Assembly (NCBI RefSeq): GCF_001886815.1
Contig: NZ_CP018099.1
Span: 2,106,501 to 2,170,500, forward strand
Source: Caldithrix abyssi DSM 13497
Lineage (GTDB): Bacteria > Calditrichota > Calditrichia > Calditrichales > Calditrichaceae
Direction of reading: 5' to 3'
DNA length: 64,000 nt
Position 1 is the first letter of the stretch. The number at the start of each line of letters is the position of its first letter. Made by a program: the position numbers and the translations under genes. Under the pieces are notes generated by a model, which worked only from the letters and a program-made list of their open reading frames with translations, did not search any database and was not told the DNA's origin. Shown one piece after another: positions 10,442-18,558 of this stretch.

Positions 10442-12460
10442 TCAAAATCCCAAAAGGGTTCCAAGATGGTAAAATAAAAAGCTGCTCATCCAGGCCAGAA
10501 AGAGGCCCAGTCCCACTGTAAGAGCGGTGATCTTCCAGGATTGCGATTCGGCACGAATGGCGGCGATGGTCGCTACACAGGGAGTGTAAAGCAGAGTGAA
10601 AATCATAAAACTGATGCCCTGCAGGGGCGTAACCAGGGAGGCAATTTGACTGGCCGGGTCGCCAGCGTAAACAATGGCCAGAGAACCAATAACAATTTCT
10701 TTGGCAATAAAACCAAACAATAAAGCGATGATCTGTTGCCATTCAATCCCCAGGGGCTTGAAAAGCGGTTCAATAAACTGTCCGATTTTGACGGCCCAGG
10801 TATCCGGACCTGCAGTTTCTGCGCCCGGCGGCATATTGGTTAAAAACCACACTGCAATTACGCCCAGCACAATGAGCGTTGACGCGCGATTTAAAAAGGC
10901 TATCATCTCTTCCCAGGCACGCAGGGCCACGGTTTTAACGGTGGGTAAACGGTAAGGAGGTATCTCCATGATAAAAGGTTCCGGGTTTCCGGCAAGGCGC
11001 ACATTTTTCAAAAACAAGCCAACTAAAATAACCATCACAAAACTGAAAAGATACAGCGCAAAAATGATCCACGGGGCCACCGTGGGCGCAAATAAAATCC
11101 CCGCCACAAACAGGAAAACCTGCAAACGGGCGCTGCACAGCGTAAAGGGAATGATCAACATCGTAATGATGCGATTGTACTGGCTGGAGAGAATGCGCGT
11201 GCCCATGATGGCCGGCACATTACAACCATAGCCTAACAGTACATTGATAAACGCCTTGCCGTCCAGACCAATCACGTGCATTAAATGGTCTAGCAGAAAT
11301 GCCGCGCGCGCCATGTAGCCGCTATCTTCGATTAACGACATGAAAATGAAAAATAGCGCAATAATCGGAAAAAAGGCAATGACCACCCCCACGCCTTCCA
11401 GAATGCCGTCGATAATCAGGCGCGTGACGAAATCGGGCAAGCTTTGAAAAACGGCGCTGCCTCTTAAAAATTCCTGCAATGCGCCAAAACCATTGCCCAA
11501 AATGTCCTGTAATGGCGTGCCAAGCGCGTAAATCCCCTGAAATAAAAGAAAAACAATGCCTAAAAAGATGGGAATCCCAAAATATTTGTGCAGTAAAATA
11601 CTGTCTAATTTTTTAGTGAACTCATCGGTGGCTGTAACGGCTGCAGAAGTGGTTTCCATTACCAGCCCCTTGGCCGAGTTAAAACGGCACTGAGCGCAGG
11701 CGGTGGGAATACTCATACCCATCGATTTTTCTACTTTAAGGCGCGCTTCCTCTACTTTTTGGGATAGCGCATTTACTTGCTCGTTACTCCGATCTCCCAT
11801 GGTAGCCGGTTCTGAAAAATCGAGCAATCGTTCGGCCAAAAATACTTCGCTGAGAATGGACGGATGTTCTATTTTTTTGATTTCTTCTGCCAACGAAAGA
11901 ACCGATTCCTGAAGCGGAATGGGGCAGGAGATTTGCGGCGGATGTTGTTTGATCTCTCCATCAACCAGCTTTAACAGCGTATTAATCAAGTGGCCCAGGC
12001 CCTCGCCGGTGCGGGCAATGATCGGTACAACCGGTACGCCAAGATGGTGGGACAGCCCTTTTATGTCGATCTCGATGCCCAATCTTTTGGCTTCATCCAT
12101 CATGTTCACGGCAACGATCATGGGGATGCCGCTTTGCGCCAGTTGTAAGGTTAAGCCCAAACTGCGGTAAAGATTGCGCGCATCAACAATATTGATCAAT
12201 ATATCGGGCGGCGTTTCCATAATGAATTTGCGCACGATTTTCTCTTCCAGAGTGGTGGGCGTTAATGAATAGCTGCCGGGAAGGTCGATTAATTCAAACT
12301 GGTAGCCGTTAATGCTAAATTTACCTACCTTTTTTTCAACCGAAACTCCAGGCCAATTTCCGACCGCCTGTCTGGCGCCGGTCAGCGCATTAAATAAAGT
12401 GGACTTTCCAGTGTTCGGGATGGAAATAATTGCCGCCGTAAACTTCTTTTTGCTCTTCAT
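10442..12460 (-). CDS. feoB: Ferrous iron transporter FeoB
   Basis: This is the GTP-gated inner-membrane Fe(II) permease. The 672-aa protein has an N-terminal G domain with P-loop PNTGKST (residues 15-21), DLPG (59-62) and NMMD near 118. A helical spacer with a CAQC motif follows, then the two Gate domains and FeoB_C transmembrane helices. The P-loop begins SIPN rather than the usual GNPN, a mild variation. The start at 12460 lies 4 bases past the feoA stop, indicating translational coupling; an in-frame start 17 codons earlier would overlap feoA. The feoA-feoB order is standard, and DUF6448 follows in the same transcript. Confidence 0.95.
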   Translation of the reverse strand: MKSKKKFTAAIISIPNTGKSTLFNALTGARQAVGNWPGVSVEKKVGKFSINGYQFELIDLPGSYSLTPTTLEEKIVRKFIMETPPDILINIVDARNLYRSLGLTLQLAQSGIPMIVAVNMMDEAKRLGIEIDIKGLSHHLGVPVVPIIARTGEGLGHLINTLLKLVDGEIKQHPPQISCPIPLQESVLSLAEEIKKIEHPSILSEVFLAERLLDFSEPATMGDRSNEQVNALSQKVEEARLKVEKSMGMSIPTACAQCRFNSAKGLVMETTSAAVTATDEFTKKLDSILLHKYFGIPIFLGIVFLLFQGIYALGTPLQDILGNGFGALQEFLRGSAVFQSLPDFVTRLIIDGILEGVGVVIAFFPIIALFFIFMSLIEDSGYMARAAFLLDHLMHVIGLDGKAFINVLLGYGCNVPAIMGTRILSSQYNRIITMLIIPFTLCSARLQVFLFVAGILFAPTVAPWIIFALYLFSFVMVILVGLFLKNVRLAGNPEPFIMEIPPYRLPTVKTVALRAWEEMIAFLNRASTLIVLGVIAVWFLTNMPPGAETAGPDTWAVKIGQFIEPLFKPLGIEWQQIIALLFGFIAKEIVIGSLAIVYAGDPASQIASLVTPLQGISFMIFTLLYTPCVATIAAIRAESQSWKITALTVGLGLFLAWMSSFLFYHLGTLLGF

Positions 12461-12464
12461 CTTA

Positions 12465-12914
12465 TTACTCTGCAGGCTCCACGATAATTTTATCTGCCTC
12501 ACCGCGACCAATACGAACCGTCTGTCCGTCTTTTTTGATTAATTTAAAGCCGTCGTTCTCGCTAATGGAAATAATATCCGAAATGGCCAGATGGCGCATG
12601 CGCATTTTCTCTAAAAAACCGCGACCGCCTAAAAAGTTGCGAATGCGGTAATGTTGTTTAGAATCTTTAACCGCGCTGAGCGGCAGAGCGACGATTTTGC
12701 AATTTAACGCCTTTAATTCATCTGTGCGCAGCGCAATGCTTTCTCCCTGATCAACCAGAACCTCAACCGTTTTACCCATGGGACCAACGCGTATGATGCG
12801 AATATTGGAGCCTGGTAAAACGCCCATCTGTATCATACGTTGTGAAATCAAAGATTGATCATCCAGCGATTTAATGACATATTCAGCGTTCGGTACCAAA
12901 ATAACCTCTTTCAT
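12465..12914 (-). CDS. feoA: Tandem FeoA-domain protein
   Basis: The 149-aa protein contains two SH3-like FeoA domains in tandem. Residues 1-75 include the classic RMIQMGVLPGS turn, and residues 85-147 include the related LEKMRMRHLAISD turn. Single-domain FeoA is about 75-80 aa, so this is a duplication or fusion. FeoA domains bind FeoB and support Fe(II) transport; a FeoA domain is also found at the C terminus of DtxR-type regulators, but no winged helix is present here. It is the first gene of the feo operon. The 245-bp region upstream is AT-rich, and I could not identify a convincing Fur or DtxR box in it. Confidence 0.9.
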   Translation of the reverse strand: MKEVILVPNAEYVIKSLDDQSLISQRMIQMGVLPGSNIRIIRVGPMGKTVEVLVDQGESIALRTDELKALNCKIVALPLSAVKDSKQHYRIRNFLGGRGFLEKMRMRHLAISDIISISENDGFKLIKKDGQTVRIGRGEADKIIVEPAE

Positions 12915-13134
12915 TGGTTAAAATCCCTTTAACCATTTTTGTTGTATTTGTTATTCTAATTTAACAAAAGTTATAGCATTAAACAAATCTAAAAATTCCA
13001 TTAATATTGCAAATATTTTCAGCCCTTCCAGCTTAGGCGGAAATCTTAAAATTTGGTGAGTTTTAATTTTGAAATCTATCGGAATTGTGTCAATCGAAAT
13101 GTCGTAATGGCAAAAGTTAAGGGGAGGAGAAAAC

Positions 13135-13156
13135 AGGGCGAAGATGGATTCGCCCT
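13135..13156 (-). terminator. Terminator after the NifX-like gene
   Basis: AGGGCGAA (13135-13142) and TTCGCCCT (13149-13156) form an 8-bp stem. On the minus strand it is followed by GTTTTCTCC, a modest U-tract. It sits just past the stop of the gene at 13160-13570. Confidence 0.6.
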
Positions 13157-13159
13157 GAG

Positions 13160-13570
13160 TTAATGCGTACGTTCATCAAAAAGGTCTTCGAGTTTTCCTT
13201 CATTAAACGCCGTAATGACCTCTTCAGTAGAAACAATATCGGTTAAAATGACTTGCAGGCCTGCGGCTTTAAAGTTTTCATAGGCGCCCATTCCCATGCC
13301 GCCGGCGATTAAAACATCACAATCGGCAATTTTTTTTATCATCGTCACATGTTTGGCTTTTGCTTCCGGCCCGTACCCATGATGTCGCTTGAGTTCATGA
13401 GGTTCATGCGGCGAGTGTTTTTCGCTTTCGGAATGGTGGCAGCCCCCGCGTTCGCGCATTTCAACATTGATAATTTGGTTATCTTCAATGGTGTAAACTT
13501 TGTAATATTTCGATCTTCCGAAGTGCTGACTGACAAACTGTCCGTCGTTGGTTACTATTGCAACTTTCAT
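13160..13570 (-). CDS. NifX/NifB-type dinitrogenase cofactor-binding-domain protein
   Basis: The 136-aa protein has the dinitrogenase iron-molybdenum cofactor-binding fold: VAIVTNDGQFVSQHFGRS at the N terminus and DVLIAGGMGMGAYENF near residue 90. Family members bind or carry metal clusters, and many occur in organisms and loci unrelated to nitrogen fixation. No nif genes are nearby. A Cys/His-rich insert (GGCHHSESEKHS... HHGYG, residues about 42-68) adds possible metal ligands. It lies 45 bases downstream of the ArsR-type regulator on the same strand, so the regulator probably controls it. Its role in metal sensing or sequestration next to the feo operon is inference. Confidence 0.85.
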   Translation of the reverse strand: MKVAIVTNDGQFVSQHFGRSKYYKVYTIEDNQIINVEMRERGGCHHSESEKHSPHEPHELKRHHGYGPEAKAKHVTMIKKIADCDVLIAGGMGMGAYENFKAAGLQVILTDIVSTEEVITAFNEGKLEDLFDERTH

Positions 13571-13615
13571 TGGTTCTTTCTCCTCGATTAGATATTGAAA
13601 TAGATTTATTGGTAA

Positions 13616-13954
13616 TTAAAAAAAGTCTCGAAATTTGTTTAGCCAATCTCTGGTGATATCGGTCGCCGTTTCAATAAGTTCAAAAATACGCGCGTCGGCA
13701 ATCTTAAAGTACATGGTTACGCCCTGTTTATGAGCCTCTACCAGGCCTACATTGCGCAGCATCATCATGTGACGCGAAACTACCGATGGATCTAACAACA
13801 GTTCATTAATAATTTCCTGTGAATTTTTCTCTCCGTTTTTTAAGAGGTCTAAAATGCGCAAGCGCTGATCGCTGGCCAGCGCCATAAAAAAACGGGAACG
13901 CGGATCGGTCATGGGCCCCATCATTCTGCCGCCCATCTTCATTCCTCGTGGCAT
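13616..13954 (-). CDS. ArsR-family winged-helix regulator
   Basis: This 112-aa transcriptional repressor has the ArsR HTH core. Helix 2 to the recognition helix reads LRILDLLKNGEKNSQEI...DPSVVSRHMMMLRNVGLV, and the beta-wing VTMYFKIAD follows. The N terminus is short and rich in Met, Gly and Arg. The classic metal-binding CVC motif is absent, so the signal is unknown. The start at 13954 is set by AAAGGA upstream; the frame extends 11 codons further but would then cross a perfect palindrome at 13971-13988, which is better explained as the operator. The regulator is followed by the NifX-like gene, suggesting a two-gene autoregulated unit. Confidence 0.88.
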   Translation of the reverse strand: MPRGMKMGGRMMGPMTDPRSRFFMALASDQRLRILDLLKNGEKNSQEIINELLLDPSVVSRHMMMLRNVGLVEAHKQGVTMYFKIADARIFELIETATDITRDWLNKFRDFF

Positions 13955-13970
13955 ATTGATTCCTTTCAAT

Positions 13971-13988
13971 ATTGCAAAATTGTGCAAT
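13971..13988. promoter_or_regulatory. Palindromic operator of the ArsR-type regulator
   Basis: ATTGCA and TGCAAT form a perfect 6-bp inverted repeat with a 6-bp spacer, 17 bases upstream of the regulator's start codon. This spacing and arrangement fit an autoregulatory ArsR-family operator. Confidence 0.6.
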
Positions 13989-14097
13989 AAAGATAATTAT
14001 TGGGTTTTCCAAAGTCAACTTTTTTGCGCCAATAAACCATTTTTTTCAGAACACGGGTGGATTTTATCAACAAAGATTCTGGTTTGTGTGTCTAAAA

Positions 14098-14135
14098 TTT
14101 ACCTGTTGACGGATTGTCATTCGCCAACAGGTAAA
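14098..14135 (-). terminator. Hairpin after the DUF4405 gene
   Basis: TTTACCTGTTG (14098-14108) and CAACAGGTAAA (14125-14135) form an 11-bp stem with a 16-nt loop, about 40 bases past the stop of the minus-strand gene at 14177. The U-tract on that strand is weak (AAATTTTA). Confidence 0.55.
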
Positions 14136-14176
14136 AAAGATATTTAACAACCAATCTATTTTTTTTATTTGGATAT

Positions 14177-15022
14177 TTATTCCAATTGTCCTTTTTGAAT
14201 GATGTTCAACAAATCAATGGGTTTTTTGTCGTATTCATTGGCCAGGTCGCGCAGCATCATCTGCCCGTCTGCCTTGATGTGGAACCGTTCAAGTCGTTCC
14301 AGCGCCACTTCGAGCGGAATGTTTAAATCTTTACAAATATCAGCGAGTGTCATTCGTCCGTATCCCTTGCCAGAAAGAGAAGCGCCGCTTTGCTGGTTCT
14401 GGACGGGTTCAACCTTCATTTTTTTAAATAATTCGCTGGGCGTTAGGTCATATTTTTCCGCCACGTCTTTGACGATCATTTCAGGTGCCGCTTCAATGTT
14501 CTGTTCTTTTAAATTTTGAATAATTTGCTGCAAGGGTAATTGAACGGTTTTTGCCAGTTCTTCGATGGTTAATTCTTCGGCGTGGGGAATGGGCGGTTCG
14601 TTTTGCTTACTCTCCCAGGATTCTGTAAAATATTCACCAATATCCATAATGGTGCTAAAGGGGGGGACGTTCCACAGTGTTAGCACAAAAATGGCGATGG
14701 TTAAAATCGTTGTGGCGTACAATTCTTTACGCAAAGCAAAAGCCTGTTTAAACTTATCTTTCAGATAAGAAATAAAGGGCTTCCAATTGTAGAATAGATG
14801 GAAACCGGCGGCAATAACGAACAGAAAAGAAAAAATGGTATGAATGGCCTGCCATTCTTCTTTTTCCAGTCCCAACAAAGAGATGTGCGTCCATTTGGCT
14901 ATTCTGCCAGCCGGAGCGATGTACAAAATTACGCCCGAAACGAGCAAAATGAGCGCCGACCAGGTAATGTACAAACTAACGAAAGCTCTCCAGCTAAATT
15001 TTCCTCGGCGATAAGCTGCCAT
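14177..15022 (-). CDS. DUF4405 membrane protein with duplicated C-terminal domain
   Basis: The N-terminal 135 residues contain three or so transmembrane helices with the DUF4405 pattern. The spaced histidines (THISLLG, AIHTIFSF, AGFHLFYNW) could bind haem b, as in cytochrome b-like proteins, although this is not proven for the family. Residues about 160-281 are soluble and contain two copies of a 52-residue helical unit. The first starts LTIEELAKTVQLPLQQI and the second MTLADICKDLNIPLEVAL; both continue to a VAEKYDLTP or LANEYDKKP segment. The gene is followed by a hairpin and preceded by an outer-membrane barrel gene 19 bases upstream on the same strand. A membrane redox role is likely but unproven. 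Confidence 0.75.
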   Translation of the reverse strand: MAAYRRGKFSWRAFVSLYITWSALILLVSGVILYIAPAGRIAKWTHISLLGLEKEEWQAIHTIFSFLFVIAAGFHLFYNWKPFISYLKDKFKQAFALRKELYATTILTIAIFVLTLWNVPPFSTIMDIGEYFTESWESKQNEPPIPHAEELTIEELAKTVQLPLQQIIQNLKEQNIEAAPEMIVKDVAEKYDLTPSELFKKMKVEPVQNQQSGASLSGKGYGRMTLADICKDLNIPLEVALERLERFHIKADGQMMLRDLANEYDKKPIDLLNIIQKGQLE

Positions 15023-15041
15023 GTTTTTTTTACCTCCTCGC

Positions 15042-16181
15042 TTAGAATTTCCATGATATCGATCCGCTTATGACGGAATTTTTATAATCGTACCAATAGC
15101 TATTGGATTCATTGATTAGATGAACGTAATACAGGCTAAAGGTCAAAGTCTTGATCCAGGTTTTGTTTAACGTAAAGGACTTTTCCAGGGACACATTAAG
15201 TGTTTTACCGTTATCGGAACGGATTCCCCCAAGGCCGAGAGAATCCTCTGCGGAAATATAGGCCTGTTCACTGATGTAGTTTTTATCATAAGAGCTGCCG
15301 GAAATTTTCAACGATGTTTTAGCCGGCAGCAGCCAGGTAATCTGCGCCGTAAAACGCTCCATCTCATAACTGAACGGATCGTCAAACAGCTCTTCGTCCT
15401 GATAATAATCATCGGCATTCAGATAGTCTGTCTGATCAGAAAGGCTGATTTGCTTTTTGTACTGAACAAACATTCCGATTTTGGGGTGAAGAGACTGAGC
15501 GATGCGCGCTAACAAAATGATATGCGACAGGCTGGGGATGGTTGTTGCTTCTGTATAATAACTTACATTCATTCTGCCGCGTCTGCCGCCAAAAGTTTCT
15601 GCCTGTTGACCGGCAAAGCTTTTATATCCATAATCCGCTTCCACGATAAGCGTGGTACGAGTGGGAAGCGATTTATTGGCCTGAATAAAAAGATAGTGCC
15701 GCGAATTAGACAGCTCCGGTAAATTGGAATATTCACGATATCTGAAATTGTAACCGGTTTTTAAGATGAACTTCTGCAAATTAAGAAACAGGCTGCCGTA
15801 AAGGTAAAGTTGACCGTAATTGTAGTAATTGTATGTATCGCCATTCAGGCGCAAATCCACATCCGCTCCATAGTAAAAACTGTGTTGATCTTTTCTGCCA
15901 AAAGAAGTGTACGACGAAAGCCCAAAAGAATGGAGCGAAAAGTTGCGCTCGCTTAATTCGTTGTACAGATAAAAATCTCCTTCATATTTTAACAGCACAT
16001 TGGAATTTTGCGGCTGATAATGCAAATGAATGCCGATGTCTGTCAAAACATCTGCCGTGGGCTCTGGCGAACGAAATACGTTGTCGTCCACATACGTCGA
16101 AAAATTGAAATTATATGAAACCTGCGCCATGACGAACTGAGCGGCGGCTAATACGATTATTGCTAATTTTTTAATATCCAT
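15042..16181 (-). CDS. Outer-membrane beta-barrel protein, paralogue 1
   Basis: A 379-aa protein with a signal peptide (cleavage after FVMA) and alternating polar/aromatic strands ending in an aromatic-terminated final strand (SGSISWKF), as expected for an outer-membrane barrel. It is clearly related to the protein at 29274-30455. Both share the start VDDN/NDN-V/L-F/Y-RSP, the REY-LPELSNS/DFSELSN block, the DDP-SY block and the C-terminal SYWY(D/N)Y motif. I do not recognise a named family. The start has GGAG 8 bases upstream. It is co-directional with DUF4405 (downstream) and DUF2202 (upstream); a porin or electron-conduit role is possible but unproven. Confidence 0.7.
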   Translation of the reverse strand: MDIKKLAIIVLAAAQFVMAQVSYNFNFSTYVDDNVFRSPEPTADVLTDIGIHLHYQPQNSNVLLKYEGDFYLYNELSERNFSLHSFGLSSYTSFGRKDQHSFYYGADVDLRLNGDTYNYYNYGQLYLYGSLFLNLQKFILKTGYNFRYREYSNLPELSNSRHYLFIQANKSLPTRTTLIVEADYGYKSFAGQQAETFGGRRGRMNVSYYTEATTIPSLSHIILLARIAQSLHPKIGMFVQYKKQISLSDQTDYLNADDYYQDEELFDDPFSYEMERFTAQITWLLPAKTSLKISGSSYDKNYISEQAYISAEDSLGLGGIRSDNGKTLNVSLEKSFTLNKTWIKTLTFSLYYVHLINESNSYWYDYKNSVISGSISWKF

Positions 16182-16210
16182 CTTGAATTCTCCTTTCAGT
16201 CATTCCTTAC

Positions 16211-16879
16211 TTAAAAATTAGATGTAACAATGGCAGTGAATTCCTCATTACTTAATTTCACAGGGGAGTACTGAATCCCCAGACGCTGTAAATTTCTGAC
16301 AAAGGCGCGTAAATGATTTTCTGAACCGCGTTTCAGATTTTCATAAACATAGCGAAGATCATCGTTTCCTTTGATTGCCTGCAGTTCTTTTTGCAAATCA
16401 AGAATATCAATTTCTTCGATTAAAGCGCCCACTTTTAATGCTTCTGCCAGTGATGTTTTACCGCGGGCCGTTAACTCATTAAAAAGTTTTTGCAACGTTT
16501 GATTAGTAAAAACGCCGACTGAGTCGGTTGTAACCGGATCGCTGACTTTATATTTTTTTAAGAGAATTTTGATGGCGTCCATGTGTGTTTGTTCGCTGCG
16601 TGAAATATTATTGAAAATGCGTTGTCCCCAGGTCTGTAACAGAACAATGTAAACATCTCTTGCCAGTTTTTCTTCTTCACGCATAAAAATAAGTCCGTTT
16701 AACTCAGATTGGCTTAAAGAATCAGAGGGCATGTTTAAGATGTTTTCCAATCTAAAGCAAGGTCTATTTATTGCGCCAGGCCTGTTCTGTGCATTTGCCG
16801 TGGAAACGACGCTATGGAAAATAATGGCCATGAACAGAACACTGAGTACAAGCCCTGGTTGTAATTTTAATCGGTACAT
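16211..16879 (-). CDS. DUF2202 ferritin-like exported protein
   Basis: This 222-aa protein has an N-terminal signal peptide (cleavage near ANAQ) and a ferritin-like four-helix DUF2202 domain. The signature EEEKLARDVY near residue 70, SEQTHMDAI near 97 and GSENHLRAF near 187 supply the Glu and His residues expected for a di-iron site. The biochemical function of the family is not established. The start has GAGG at the proper distance. Located upstream of the outer-membrane barrel gene on the same strand and near feo genes, it may belong to the periplasmic iron or redox group, which is inference. Confidence 0.85.
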   Translation of the reverse strand: MYRLKLQPGLVLSVLFMAIIFHSVVSTANAQNRPGAINRPCFRLENILNMPSDSLSQSELNGLIFMREEEKLARDVYIVLLQTWGQRIFNNISRSEQTHMDAIKILLKKYKVSDPVTTDSVGVFTNQTLQKLFNELTARGKTSLAEALKVGALIEEIDILDLQKELQAIKGNDDLRYVYENLKRGSENHLRAFVRNLQRLGIQYSPVKLSNEEFTAIVTSNF

Positions 16880-17080
16880 ATTAACCTCCTGTTTGTTTTT
16901 GGGTTTTGCAATAATGGATTACAAACATCATGCCATTTTTATTACATGTTGTTTTTTAAACGCTTAGCAGTTTAGCTAAATAGCCGGTGTTTTAGGATTC
17001 GACCGCATGGTCTAACGATAGACAATTTTGTCGATGAGGAGCGGGCAATAAGGGATGGTATTGCGCTTTAAAATAAAAAA

Positions 17081-17098
17081 GCCCGACATACGTCGGGC
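17081..17098 (-). terminator. Bidirectional-type rho-independent terminator
   Basis: GCCCGAC (17081-17087) pairs with GTCGGGC (17092-17098) around ATAC, flanked by A-runs on one side and T-runs on the other. It lies 36 bases past the stop of the minus-strand gene 17134-17634. Confidence 0.85.
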
Positions 17099-17133
17099 TT
17101 TTTCAGTTGTTTTACTTTTGGGGGGTAGAAGGA

Positions 17134-17634
17134 CTATTTGATGCCTCGTTTAGCGTTGCCTTTGGGACCGGTGCCGTCACATTCGCCTGTTCCAAGGCCC
17201 GTTCCCTGTGCGGCGCCCTGCATTTTGCCTTTGCCCAACTGACGACCGGTGCCATCCTGAGGACGAACATAGTCCGGATCCTGACCATTGGGGATGCCGT
17301 CGCCGTCCGAATCGATGGCGTTGTCGTTGATGCCGTCGCCGTCCAGATCAACAAAGCCGGCGTTGCTGTTGCCCTTGCGCATTTTGGCCCCGGTGTAATC
17401 CGGATCCATTCCGTTGGGAATGCCGTCGCCGTCTGCATCAGGCGCGTTGTCATTGTAGCCGTCGCCGTTGAGATCCACAAAGCCTTTGACCTGGCCCTGA
17501 GCGCCGTTCATAACTTTAGATTGGTATTTGAAACCATGACGATATTGGTTTTGCACCTGCAAAGAGTCCTGTGCAAAAACATTGCTGGCAAAGAAGATTG
17601 CCACTAAGCCTAAGATTGCGAGTAAGTTCTTCAT
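17134..17634 (-). CDS. Secreted calcium-binding repeat protein (thrombospondin type 3-like)
   Basis: A 166-aa exported protein with a clear signal peptide (cleavage after NVFA). It has four Asp-rich calcium loops of the TSP3/dockerin type: DLNGDGYND, DADGDGIPN, DLDGDGIND and DSDGDGIPN, spaced as two pairs each ending in DPDY. Such loops bind calcium in many surface proteins of this phylum, often as linkers; here they make up most of the mature protein. The C terminus is Gly/Lys/Thr-rich and low in complexity. GGAGG precedes the start and a strong terminator follows, so it is monocistronic. No partner is evident and the specific role is unknown. Confidence 0.75.
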   Translation of the reverse strand: MKNLLAILGLVAIFFASNVFAQDSLQVQNQYRHGFKYQSKVMNGAQGQVKGFVDLNGDGYNDNAPDADGDGIPNGMDPDYTGAKMRKGNSNAGFVDLDGDGINDNAIDSDGDGIPNGQDPDYVRPQDGTGRQLGKGKMQGAAQGTGLGTGECDGTGPKGNAKRGIK

Positions 17635-17954
17635 TTTGAACCTCCTTGATTTTTGGTTTTACTTTAATTCAACTTCGCTATTAATAATGTCAAAAGCCGT
17701 GCCAAAAATTTTAATGCAATTTAAGGCGTTGAAATTAAAGATCTTACAGAAAATGAGTATTTTGCGCCCCATGCGGCTTCCCGACAGACCGGTCGTTTTA
17801 AAGTACCATAGAGTCGAAATTGTTTTGGTGTACAACTATTAAGGCCCATTACTTTTGTATCAGAGCGTGTTTTATCTTTTTTAGAACAATTTAGCAGGGT
17901 CGTGTTTCAGGGCAGAAAGAAGGTTAAATCGGTAAAAAGCCATCAGTTTGTTAC

Positions 17955-18390
17955 AAAGCAGAAAAACATTTCCGCAGGGATTTAAATAACACAGAGAGCG
18001 CAGAGAAATCACAAAAGGCACAAAGAATGTCTTAAATTAAAAATAGTTTCAATTGCCCTCACCTCCTTCATTCCTTCCTCTCCCAGAATAAAGTCTGGGA
18101 GAAGGGGAAGCTGAGTCTGGACAGTTGATTCCAACGGTGTAAGGGATTCCTGCGCTGGCCAGTTTCGCGCAAAGGGGAGAAAAAGAATGGCAGGCCGGCG
18201 GCTAATCAATTTTAAACCATGATTTACTTGATTTCTGGATTTCCATGATTTGCTTTTTGTGGCTACAAAATTTCGCCTTAAAATCGAGTGTAAACTTTCA
18301 CGAGTGAAAAAAATCAAGTTAATCCTGTAATCATATTAATCAAGGTTCAAAAATACCTCAAAACCTCTAAACTCTTATACTCTTAAAAAA
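17955..18390 (+). repeat. Dispersed intergenic repeat, near-complete copy
   Basis: A copy of the long repeat described at 41107-44229, in the same orientation. It has all blocks in order: ACAGAGAGCGCAGAG, the CCCTCACC/CTCCCAGAATAAAGTCTGGGAG hairpin, TCCAACGGTGTAA, GATTTACTTGATTT, CACGAGTGAAAAAAATCAAG and ATTAATCAAGGTTCAAAAA. The gap 17635-18558 otherwise contains no supported gene; reading frames inside the repeat recur at other copies only because the DNA is repeated. Confidence 0.8.
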
Positions 18391-18558
18391 TCATCCATCT
18401 TCTAAAGGGCTTTCTTACCGAAGGAGTTAAAAAACTTCTTAGAGCAAAGCCGGCGCGTTACATATTGTTTTACCGTGGTTAACTCCATTAAATTCAGATC
18501 GAATTTTTCTTTAAAGATATCTGTGATTTTATGCAGAGGGAATTGGCCGCATTTTTTT

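Noticed and set aside
10392-10742. N-terminal extension of the DUF6448 protein
   Set aside because: The open frame continues only because it runs antiphase within the end of feoB; a strong GGAGG and a signal peptide fix the start at 10391.
18009-18317. A 102-codon minus-strand frame, repeated at 41579-41830 and 43588-43884
   Set aside because: The frames are similar only because they lie in copies of the dispersed noncoding repeat; lengths and ends differ between copies, there is no consistent ribosome site, and the content is low-complexity.
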